Shown here: positions 7,917-16,311 of the stretch, piece after piece
Layout: each line of letters starts with the position of its first letter
Numbering within the stretch: the first letter of the stretch is position 1
NCBI RefSeq assembly: GCF_951793255.1
Contig: NZ_OX636706.1
Location: 1,959,001-2,023,000, forward strand
Direction of reading: 5' to 3'
Source: Desulfovibrio piger
Lineage (GTDB): Bacteria > Desulfobacterota > Desulfovibrionia > Desulfovibrionales > Desulfovibrionaceae
Length of the DNA: 64,000 nt
Notes under the pieces: model-generated
What the model saw: only the letters and a program-made list of their open reading frames with translations
The model's database searches: none
What the model was told of the DNA's origin: nothing
Program-made: the position numbers and the translations under genes

Positions 7917-9935
7917 TTACGGCAGCACCAGCTGAAAATCGGGACGGAAGCTGTCCAGCAGGGAGAGCAGTTCCTTCACCGGTGCGGCGTTCTGGAGCAG
8001 GCCCTGCTGCACGGCCTGTTCAGGTGTCAGGCGGCCTTCGAACAGGGCCATCATCTGGAGGCGGGTGCAGGTGAGCAGGGGGGCGCGGCGGTCACGATCC
8101 GCCCTGCGCGCCGTGAGCACGCTGTTGGCCAGATGCAGCTCCCAGCCTTCCTGCGTGTCTGTCAGGCGGATGAGCAGATCCAGCGTCTTGTCCTGGGCCC
8201 GGATTCCATCCAGGCGCACGCCCAGATAGGCGAAGTACAGGGCCGCGGGCATGGCCCTGGCCTGCGTGTTGACGGGGCTGGCGGCATTGGCGGACACGGC
8301 GGGCGGCAGGCCCCGCAGGTCGCGGGCGCCGCTCAGGTAAAAGTTGCGCCAAGGGGCGCTCTCGGCCTGATAGCCCAGCTGTTCCAGGGCATCGGCGGCC
8401 AGCTCGCGGGCGGCCTTGTTGTCCGGCTCGGCAAAGATCACGTGGTCGAGCACCTGGGCCACCCAGCGGTACTGACCGGCCTCAAAGTCCTTGCGGGCCC
8501 GCTTCAGGACGGCATCGGCACCGCCCATGTATTCCACATATTTGCGGGCGGCCTCCACCGGGGCCAGCATGTGCAGGTGCGCGGGATTGCCGTCGAACCA
8601 GCCCAGATAATAGTTGTACACGGCCTTGGCATTGTGGTTGAGGCTGCCGTAATAGCCGCGCAGGCTGAAGACCCGCTGCAGTTCGGGAGGCAGGCGCAGG
8701 GTCTCCGCGATCTCCAGCATGGTCTGGCCTTTATTGGCCAGATGCAGGGTCTGGTCATTGATGTAGCGGTACAGGTCCCGCATCAGGCCCAGCTCGGTAC
8801 GCACCCGTTCCGCTCCCCAGACGGGCCAGTGGTGCATGCCGTACAGGACCTCCGCCTCGCCGCCCCAGCGCTGCAGGCTCTCGTCCAGAGCACGGCTCCA
8901 GCACAGGGGATCGCGCGCCTTGGCCCCGCGCAGGGTGTAGAGGTTGTGCATGGTGTGGGTGCAGTTCTCGGCGGCGGTCAGGGCCTTGAGTTCCGGGATG
9001 TACCAGTGCATCTCCGCCGGGGCCTCGGTGTTGGGCGCCATCTGGAAGATGAAGGTAAGGCCGTCCAGCTGCAGGGTCTCGCCATCCTTTTCGATGAGGC
9101 GGGTGGGCTCCAGCAGGCCCGACGTGCCGCGGGAGGTGGCCAGCCCCAGCCCGGCGCCCACATGACCGCGCGGCGAGGGCGGCAGCAGGGAGCCGTACAT
9201 GTACTGGGCCCGGCGGCTCATGGCATTGCCGGCCAGCACGTTTTCGGCCACGGCCGCTTCCATGAAGCCCCCGGGCGCGATGATCCGCACCTTGCCGGCG
9301 GCCACGTCCTTTTCATCCACCACGCCGTGCACGCCGCCGTAATGGTCCACATGGCTGTGGGAATAGATGACGGCCACCACCGGCTTGTGCGGCCGGTGGG
9401 CGTAATAGAGCTTGAGGGCCGCCGCGGCGTTCTCGGCGGAGATGAGCGGATCGACCACGATGATGCCGCTGTCGCCCTCGATGATGGTCATGTTGGAAAG
9501 GTCGGCATTGCGGATCTGGTAGAGGCGGTCCACGACCTTGTAGAGGCCGTCGCGCAGCACCAGCTGGCTTTGCCGCCACAGGGAAGGATTGACCGTATCC
9601 GGCGCCTGGGTGGGCATGATGACCGACGGCGGAAAGTCGCGGCTCATGGCCGGGGCCAGAAAATCATAGGGGGCCAGGTTCCAGGTCTCGCGGCCGTTGG
9701 CGTCGAGGATGCGGCCCCTGTCCGGCAGGGGAGCCAGAAAGCCGCGCTGGGCATCCTGAAAATCCTGCCGGTCGGCAAAGTCCACTTCTTTGCTCATGGC
9801 CGCGTGGGCGGCGCGTGTGTGCTCCGTGGCCGGTTTGCTCATGTCCGCGGCATCTGGGGCAGGAGCCGCCCAGGCAACGCCGGGGCCGCAGGACAGCAGG
9901 GCGGCGCACAGGGCCGAAGTCAGCAAGGTACGCAT
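7917..9935 (-). CDS. Exported alkyl sulfatase, metallo-beta-lactamase fold
   Basis: A 672-residue protein with a signal peptide (MRTLLTSALCAALLSCGPGVAWA). The zinc motif HSHVDHYGG and the neighbouring family sequence IVVDPLISAENAAAAL place it with SdsA1/BDS1-type sec/prim-alkyl sulfatases, which split alkyl sulfates such as dodecyl sulfate in the periplasm. The central helical dimerization part and a C-terminal sterol-carrier-like domain fill the rest, and the length is normal. Start at 9935 is supported by GGAGGG ten bases before the ATG; a longer frame lacks a signal peptide at its own start. Sulfate released by the enzyme would be a usable electron acceptor in a sulfate reducer (inference). 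Confidence 0.85.
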   Translation of the reverse strand: MRTLLTSALCAALLSCGPGVAWAAPAPDAADMSKPATEHTRAAHAAMSKEVDFADRQDFQDAQRGFLAPLPDRGRILDANGRETWNLAPYDFLAPAMSRDFPPSVIMPTQAPDTVNPSLWRQSQLVLRDGLYKVVDRLYQIRNADLSNMTIIEGDSGIIVVDPLISAENAAAALKLYYAHRPHKPVVAVIYSHSHVDHYGGVHGVVDEKDVAAGKVRIIAPGGFMEAAVAENVLAGNAMSRRAQYMYGSLLPPSPRGHVGAGLGLATSRGTSGLLEPTRLIEKDGETLQLDGLTFIFQMAPNTEAPAEMHWYIPELKALTAAENCTHTMHNLYTLRGAKARDPLCWSRALDESLQRWGGEAEVLYGMHHWPVWGAERVRTELGLMRDLYRYINDQTLHLANKGQTMLEIAETLRLPPELQRVFSLRGYYGSLNHNAKAVYNYYLGWFDGNPAHLHMLAPVEAARKYVEYMGGADAVLKRARKDFEAGQYRWVAQVLDHVIFAEPDNKAARELAADALEQLGYQAESAPWRNFYLSGARDLRGLPPAVSANAASPVNTQARAMPAALYFAYLGVRLDGIRAQDKTLDLLIRLTDTQEGWELHLANSVLTARRADRDRRAPLLTCTRLQMMALFEGRLTPEQAVQQGLLQNAAPVKELLSLLDSFRPDFQLVLP

Positions 9936-10114
9936 GGGTTCCCTCCATCGGGGTATGCTCGGGAAAAGGCCGGCCACAGGAAGGCGGACCTTTGGAGAGA
10001 TCCCGGCACGGGACGGGTCCGCTGCCGGATCTTTTGCCAGTATCGCGTCCGTCCCGGTCGAAGGCAAGCGGATTCCGGACCAGGGCATGCGGCCGGGACA
10101 GGCCGGGAACGGAT

Positions 10115-10142
10115 AAAAAAGGCCGGAGAGGCTCCGGCCTTT
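10115..10142 (-). terminator. Intrinsic terminator after the asparaginase
   Basis: Arms GGCCGGAG and CTCCGGCC, followed on the minus strand by TTTTTT. Confidence 0.75.
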
Positions 10143-10178
10143 GGGCATGCTTTGGGGGCGGGGCCACCCGCCGCAGGA

Positions 10179-11171
10179 TCACATGCTGTGCTCGAAGTAG
10201 CGGGCCACTTCCGCGGGATCGGGACGACCGTCGGGGCCGTACTGGCTGAGGATGAGCATGAGCTTGAGGCGGGCCTTGGCGGCGCTCAGTTCTCCGGCCA
10301 TGATGACGCCCATCTTGTGCTGTTGCAGCATGCCGCCCTCGTAGCCGTATTCGTCCAGCACGCGGCCGCCCGTGCGGGTGGCGTTGACTACGATGATCCC
10401 TTTTTCCAGGGCGCGCGCGATACCGGGGATCACATAGGGCGGCACGTTGCCGCGGCCGAAGCTTTCCACCACGATGCCGTCCACACCGCGCGAGACGGCA
10501 AAGTCCAGATAGGCGGCATCGGAACCGGTGACCAGCTTGATGAGGTCGACCTTTTTGCACAGGCTGTGGGGCAAAAAGGTCTGGCGGCCCAGCTGGGCCC
10601 TGCGGAAGATGACCCTGTCGCCGTCCACCACACCCAGGGGGCCCCACCAGGGGGACTGGAAGGTGGCCACGTTGGCGGCGTGGGTCTTGGTGACTTCGCG
10701 GGCGGCGTGGATCTGCTCGTTCATGACCACAAGGCTGCCCATGTTGCGGGCCGAGCGTGAGGCCGCCACGCGCACGGCCGCCAGGATGTTGCGCGGCCCG
10801 TCGGGGCTGAGCTCGTCACCGGAGCGCATGGCTGCCGTGAAACAGACAGGCTTGTGGCCTTCCAGGGAAAGATCGAGGAAATAGGCGCTTTCTTCCAGAC
10901 TGTCCGTGCCGTGGGTGATGACGCCGCCGCTGACGTCGTCCATGGCCAGATACTGCCGGACCATGGCCGCCAGGCGGAACATGTGGTCAGGCGTGATGGC
11001 CGGGCTCGGCAGGTTGTCGAACTCGCGTACTTCCAGATCGCAGACGCTGCCCAGGCCGGGGATGGCCCGGACAAGGTCCGCACCGCTGACAGCGGGCACG
11101 GCCGCACCGGTCACGCTGTCATGCTGCATGGCGATGGTGCCGCCGGTAGTGATGATGACGACTTTTGACAT
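10179..11171 (-). CDS. L-asparaginase family protein
   Basis: A 330-residue amidohydrolase that converts asparagine to aspartate and ammonia. Both active-site threonine motifs are present: TTGGTIAM at residues 8-15 and HGTDSLEESAYF near 88-99. No signal peptide precedes the first motif when the ATG at 11171 is used, so it would be cytoplasmic. A longer frame begins about 66 residues upstream with sequence that does not resemble the family. The ribosome site is weak (GGAA). Glutamine as second substrate cannot be excluded. Confidence 0.85.
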   Translation of the reverse strand: MSKVVIITTGGTIAMQHDSVTGAAVPAVSGADLVRAIPGLGSVCDLEVREFDNLPSPAITPDHMFRLAAMVRQYLAMDDVSGGVITHGTDSLEESAYFLDLSLEGHKPVCFTAAMRSGDELSPDGPRNILAAVRVAASRSARNMGSLVVMNEQIHAAREVTKTHAANVATFQSPWWGPLGVVDGDRVIFRRAQLGRQTFLPHSLCKKVDLIKLVTGSDAAYLDFAVSRGVDGIVVESFGRGNVPPYVIPGIARALEKGIIVVNATRTGGRVLDEYGYEGGMLQQHKMGVIMAGELSAAKARLKLMLILSQYGPDGRPDPAEVARYFEHSM

Positions 11172-11425
11172 GGGTGGTTCCGTATGTCTTGCATAAAAAA
11201 AGGGAAAAACAGCCGGCGTGCCGCCCCGGACGGCGGCAACGGGAGACTTGTACCCGACTTGCGAAGATTGCTCAAGGATATGGCGGGGAAAGGATATTTT
11301 TGTCCGGTGGCGGCTTTTGGGGTGTTTCCTTCCTTTACGCTGCATCTGTCCCGTGCTATTGGAACTCATTTACATGGTTTCGCCGCCGATTCCGCATTTT
11401 TTCAGTCCTTCTTTCGGGTAGCATC

Positions 11426-13517
11426 ATGAACATGCATGAAAAGATCCTGGATAACCTGCAGGAGCTGGTCTACATCGCCGACATGGAGACCTGCGAGCTG
11501 CTCTACTGCAACAGGGCCCTGGCAGAAGAATTCCACATCCCCCAGAGATTGCATGGCAAATGTTACGAGATCCTGCAGGGACGGCGGGATCCCTGTCCTT
11601 TTTGTACCAACGGCAAGCTTTCCCAGGACGGCTGCTATGTATGGAAGTTCTACAACCAGCTTGTCGGACGCCATTTTTTGCTGAGCGACAGCATTTGCGA
11701 GTTCAACGGCAGGCAGGTCAGGACGGAGATCGCCTCGGACATCACGGAGCATGTGCTCCTGCAGGAACAGCTGGACAAGAATCTTTCCCTGCAGAACTTC
11801 ATCAACCACTGCGCCCGCAAGCTGTACCGGCAGGATGCCGACCTGCCTTTCCTGATCGACGACGTGCTGGCCGCCATCGGCGAATATTTGCAGGCGGACA
11901 GGGCCTATATCTTTGAGTTCTCTGACGATGTCGTCCGCAATACCTTTGAATGGTGTCGTGAGGGCGTCGTGCCGCAAAAGGAATTTCTGGCCAATGTCCC
12001 TGTGGGGGTCATTGCCCGCTGGATGCCCAATTTTTACGCCCACCAGCCCATCCTGATCACGGATCTGGAAAGCCTGCGTGTGACCAGCCCGGAAGAATGC
12101 GCCGTGCTCAAACGCCAGGACATCCACTCCCTGCTGGTGTTCCCGCTCTGGAACGGCAAGAGCCTGCGCGGTTTCGTGGGCGTGGACAACCTGGATCCCG
12201 AGCGTATCGATTCTTCCCGGGTGCTGCTGTCGTCCATGAAGTTTTTCCTCAGCTCCTCCCTGTGGCGGCGGGATTCGCTGAACGAGCTGCATTTCCTCAG
12301 CTACCACGACCAGCTGACCGGGGTGTTCAACCGCAATGCTTTCCAGCGCGACATGCAGAAGCGGGATGCCGACATCGGCGTCATCTTCCTGGACATCAAC
12401 GGCCTCAAGGACATCAATGACGGCGACGGCTACAGCGGCGGGGACGCCGTCCTGGCGGCGGTGAGCCGTTCGGTCCATGAGCTCCTGCCGGATACGGCCG
12501 TATACCGCATGGGCGGTGACGAATTTGTCCTGCTGTGGCAGGGAGGGGACGAACGGGAGTTCCGCAGGGATGTGGAGCGGGTGCGTTCCCTGTTTGCCGG
12601 GACGCTGGGCTTTACCGCCTCTGTAGGCTGCGCCTGGGTGCGCCGCGAAGACGATATAGGCGAAGGCCTGATCGCCGCCGATGCCCGGATGTTTGCCGCC
12701 AAGCGGGATTTTTACCGTTCGTCGCCCCAGAGCGGTCGTTACCGGAGCGGGCTGGACGACGTCCTCGACCCGGCCCGGCCGTCTGGAAGAGCTGCTGGCC
12801 TCGGACAGTTTTACTCTGTATTGCCAGCCCCAGTTCCGGGTGGCGGATGGCGCGGTGGTCGGCGGCGAGATCCTGCTGCGCCTGATAAGCGAGGGCAAGG
12901 TCATCCCGCCCACGCAATTCATCCCCCTGCTGGAATCCCTGTACGCCATGCCGCAGGTGGACCTGCATGTGTTCGGCAAGGTCTGCGCCTGCCTGAAACG
13001 CTGGCGGGACGAGGGGCGGCCGCTGGTGCCCATGACCGTGAATTTTTCCCGTACGACGCTGGCCTTTCCTGAAGTGGCCGACAGGCTGGAGGAGATCAGG
13101 CAAAAGTTCGACATCCCGGCCGAGCTGTTGCAGGTGGAGATCACGGAAACGGCCAGTACGGAGGATTACCGTACGTTCCAGAAGGTCGTGGACAGCATCC
13201 GGGCCAAAGGCTTCCGGGTGGCCATCGACGATTTTGGTGTGGCCTATGCCAATCTCATGACCCTGGCGCGTCTGGGCTTCGATGAGCTCAAGCTGGACAA
13301 GAGCCTGATGGATGACCTGTGCGACAGCGACAAACGGCAGCGCCTGCTGCGTCTGGTCATCGAGGCTGCGGAGGATATGGGCATCCGTACCGTTGCCGAG
13401 GGCGTGGAGACCGAGGAACAGCTGGCTGTCCTGCGCAAACTGGGCTGTCCCAGGGCCCAGGGCTATCTGCTCAGCCGGCCGCTCCCGGTGGAACAGTTCG
13501 CCGCCCTGCTGTCCTGA
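11426..13517 (+). pseudogene. PAS-GAF-GGDEF-EAL cyclic-di-GMP protein, frameshifted
   Basis: Two frames together encode one signalling protein. The first (from 11426) has a PAS domain (residues 8-60, LVYIADMETCELLYCNR), a GAF domain (about 130-280) and a GGDEF domain with intact RMGGDEF near residue 363. At about 12770-12785 the meaningful frame moves by one base, and the second frame carries an EAL domain to 13517 with GEILLRL in place of EALLR, EITET, IDDFGVAYANL, KLDKSL and EGVET. GGDEF domains make cyclic-di-GMP and EAL domains cut it. As read, translation would stop after the GGDEF domain with a short junk tail. The shift lies in a run of CCCGG repeats; one inserted base would explain it. 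It may be a true mutation or a sequence error. Confidence 0.8.
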
Positions 13518-13533
13518 CAGGGAGCGCAAAAAA

Positions 13534-13558
13534 GCCGCCCGCAAAGGGCGGCTTTTTT
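13534..13558 (+). terminator. Intrinsic terminator after the GGDEF-EAL gene
   Basis: Arms GCCGCCC and GGGCGGC, loop GCAAA, then six T. Confidence 0.85.
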
Positions 13559-13689
13559 ATGGTCTTCAGCCAGTTGAACGCCCGGGGCGCGCAACGGCAA
13601 AATATCCTCGCGGCGGGGCGCTGTTGCGGGGATGACGGCAGCTGCATCTGCCGGGCCGTCGTCCCGTATTACGGCTGGGCCGTAGTTCC

Positions 13690-16311
13690 TCACAGCCCCA
13701 GACGCTTGTAAATGGCCTTCATGTCCACATTCTGGCGCACCACGTCGGCCAGGCGGTCCAGCGAGGCTTCCAGATCGCAGCGCACCAGCTGGCGGCCCTG
13801 CGGCTTCAGGCCCACGTCCTGCCGCACATGGTCGAGCCAGGCACGGCGGAAGGCGTCGTCATCGAACAGACCGTGCAGATAAGTGGCCCAGCGACGGCCG
13901 CTCACATAGCCGCAGATGCGTTTTTCCGGAGCGCCTTGGCCCTCGCGCACGAAAAGGGGCAGGGCCGACGGACCGTGGCTGGTATGGCCGTGATGGATCT
14001 CGTAACCGCCGGTCATGGCCGGCAGCGGCGTGGCGGCGCGGCGCACGCTGACCAGCGTCTTGTCCGCAGCAAAGGTGGATTCCAGATCCATGAGCCCGAG
14101 GCCGGGCACGGAAGGCGCGGCGGATTCCAGCCCCAGCGGATCGAGGATGGCGCGCCCCAGCATCTGGAGCCCGCCGCAGATGCCCAGCAGCCAGCCGTCC
14201 CGGGCGGCATGGCGGCAGATGAGCTCGGCCAGGCCGTCGGCCCGCAGCGCGGCCAGGTCGGTGGCCACGCTCTTGGTACCGGGCAGGATGACCACATGAG
14301 GCTGCCCCCAGTCTTCGGCCCGGCGTACGGCCCGCAGGCGCACGTCCGGTTCGGCGGCCAGAGGCGTCATATCGGTGAAGTTGGACACATGCCGGGGCAT
14401 GACCACGGCGATGTCGAGAATGCCGGGCGGGGGCGGTGTGGTGTCCGCCGCCTGCGACCAGGGGAAGCCCGCCATGTCTTCATCCGGGATATTGATGTCG
14501 CGCAGCCAGGGGATGACGCCCAGCACCGGGATGCCGGTGGCCTGCCGCACATAGGCATGGGCCGGTTCCAGAAAGGAAGCGTCGCCCCGGAACTTGTTGA
14601 CGAGCCAGCCCGCCAGCAGGGAGCGCTCCTGCTGTTCCAGGGTCATCCAGGTGCCCAGCAGCGAGGCATAGACCCCGCCGCGGTCGATGTCGCCCACCAG
14701 CAGCACCGAGGCCTGCGCGTGGGCGGCCATGCGCATGTTGACGATGTCGTGCTGCTTGAGGTTCACCTCGCCTGGGCTGCCTGCCCCTTCCAAGACCATG
14801 ACCTCGTGCCGGTCGGCCAGCGTGTCGTAGGCGTCGCGCACGGTCTGCCAGAGCCCGGCCTTGTAGCGGAAATATTCGCGGGCCTGCATGTGCCCCACGG
14901 GTTTGCCCAGGACGATGACCTGTGACCCGGTCTCCGAATGCGGTTTGAGCAGCACGGGATTCATGAGGGCCTCGGGATCGATGCGGGCCGCCTGGGCCTG
15001 GACGATCTGGGCGCGCCCCATCTCTTCGCCAAGGGCGGTCACCCCGGAGTTGAGGGACATGTTCTGGGCCTTGAACGGAGCCACGTCGTAGCCGTCCTGA
15101 CGCAGGATGCGGCAGAAGGCGGCGGCCAGGATGCTCTTGCCCGCATCGGAGGACGTGCCCTGCAGCATGAGGGCGGGACGCCGGGAACGCGGGCGCGGCG
15201 GCACGGGCACGGACGGGTGCAGGATGCCGCGCAGGGCGTCGGCCAGCCGCTGATGGTCTTCTTCCAGCCGTACGGCGGCCCGGAACCAGCTGCCGTCTTC
15301 CATGCCGCGATAATTGGAGCAGTCGCGCACGGCGATGCCGTATTCCCGCAGCAGGCGGGCATACAGGTCCGCCGGGGCCTGTTCACAGCGGAACAGCACA
15401 TAGTTGGCCAGCGAGGGGAAGATCGTGATGCCGGGCACGCCGCGCAGGCAGGCGCACAGATGCTCGCGGCGGCGGCGGTTCTCGTCCCGTGTCCGGTCGG
15501 CAAAGTCCGAGGTATCCGCCAGCACGGCCTGTGCGGCGGCCAGGGCAAAGGCATTGACGCTCCAGGCGGGCAGCTGTCTGCGCCATCGCCGTGCCCGTTC
15601 CGCCCGCGTGACCATATAGCCCAGGCGCACGCCGGGCACGGCATGGAACTTGGTCAGGGAGCGCAGCAGCACGGCATTGTCCGGCAGCTGCGTGATGAGG
15701 GAAGAGACGTCGTCGGGGCCCGCATAGGCGGCAAAGGCTTCGTCGATGATCCAGAGCAGGTCGGGGCGGGCCTCCAGCAGGTGGCGGCAGGAAGTGGGCG
15801 GCAGGAAAGATCCGGAAGGGTTGCCCGGATTGGCCAGCCAGACGGCTGCCCGGGCCGGGACGTCCGCCAGCAGGGAGAGCAGCTGCCGGAGCATGTCCTC
15901 GTCGCTGTCCCCGTCGCGGCGCACGCCGCAGTCCGGATGGCGTACCTCCAGCCCGGCCAGTCCGCAGGCCAGGGCGTATTCGCTGAAGGCCGGTTCGATC
16001 ACGGCCGCGCAGGGAGTGCCGTCTTCCTTGAGGACACGGGCCAGCAGGTGGATGAGCTCGTTGGTGCCGTTACCGAACACGAAGCAGTCCGCAGGCAGGC
16101 CGTAGACGCGGGCGGCGGCCTCCATGGCCTCTTCCGCATGGGGGGAAGGATAGGCCGAGATATGGTCCAGGGCGCGACAAAGCGCCAGACGCAGGAATTC
16201 CGGCGCGCCTTCGGGACGGACGTTGACGCTGAAATCCAGCAGGCTGTCAGGGGCGCGCCCGGCCAGTGCGGCCATGCGCAGCCGGTCGCCGCCGTGTGCC
16301 TCAGGCTTCAT
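13690..16311 (-). CDS. Threonine-phosphate decarboxylase / cobyric acid synthase fusion
   Basis: A single 873-residue frame joins two cobalamin enzymes. Residues 1-370 are an aminotransferase-fold CobD-like decarboxylase (VFGNGTNELIHLLARV; PLP lysine 221 in SLTKFHAVPGVRLGY), which makes aminopropanol phosphate from threonine phosphate. From about residue 378 it is CobQ/CbiP, with TSSDAGKS ATP loop, and a glutaminase domain with nucleophile Cys712 in GICGGLQMLG and YLHGLFDD near the end. It amidates adenosylcobyrinate diamide to cobyric acid. The ATG at 16311 has GAGGAGG upstream and overlaps the preceding gene by 11 bases. A longer frame to 16470 only adds antisense-like sequence. Last gene of the operon. 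Confidence 0.9.
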   Translation of the reverse strand: MKPEAHGGDRLRMAALAGRAPDSLLDFSVNVRPEGAPEFLRLALCRALDHISAYPSPHAEEAMEAAARVYGLPADCFVFGNGTNELIHLLARVLKEDGTPCAAVIEPAFSEYALACGLAGLEVRHPDCGVRRDGDSDEDMLRQLLSLLADVPARAAVWLANPGNPSGSFLPPTSCRHLLEARPDLLWIIDEAFAAYAGPDDVSSLITQLPDNAVLLRSLTKFHAVPGVRLGYMVTRAERARRWRRQLPAWSVNAFALAAAQAVLADTSDFADRTRDENRRRREHLCACLRGVPGITIFPSLANYVLFRCEQAPADLYARLLREYGIAVRDCSNYRGMEDGSWFRAAVRLEEDHQRLADALRGILHPSVPVPPRPRSRRPALMLQGTSSDAGKSILAAAFCRILRQDGYDVAPFKAQNMSLNSGVTALGEEMGRAQIVQAQAARIDPEALMNPVLLKPHSETGSQVIVLGKPVGHMQAREYFRYKAGLWQTVRDAYDTLADRHEVMVLEGAGSPGEVNLKQHDIVNMRMAAHAQASVLLVGDIDRGGVYASLLGTWMTLEQQERSLLAGWLVNKFRGDASFLEPAHAYVRQATGIPVLGVIPWLRDINIPDEDMAGFPWSQAADTTPPPPGILDIAVVMPRHVSNFTDMTPLAAEPDVRLRAVRRAEDWGQPHVVILPGTKSVATDLAALRADGLAELICRHAARDGWLLGICGGLQMLGRAILDPLGLESAAPSVPGLGLMDLESTFAADKTLVSVRRAATPLPAMTGGYEIHHGHTSHGPSALPLFVREGQGAPEKRICGYVSGRRWATYLHGLFDDDAFRRAWLDHVRQDVGLKPQGRQLVRCDLEASLDRLADVVRQNVDMKAIYKRLGL

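Noticed and set aside
7881..10760. Plus-strand frame of 959 codons
   Set aside because: Antisense shadow of the alkyl sulfatase and asparaginase genes, which have clear family motifs.
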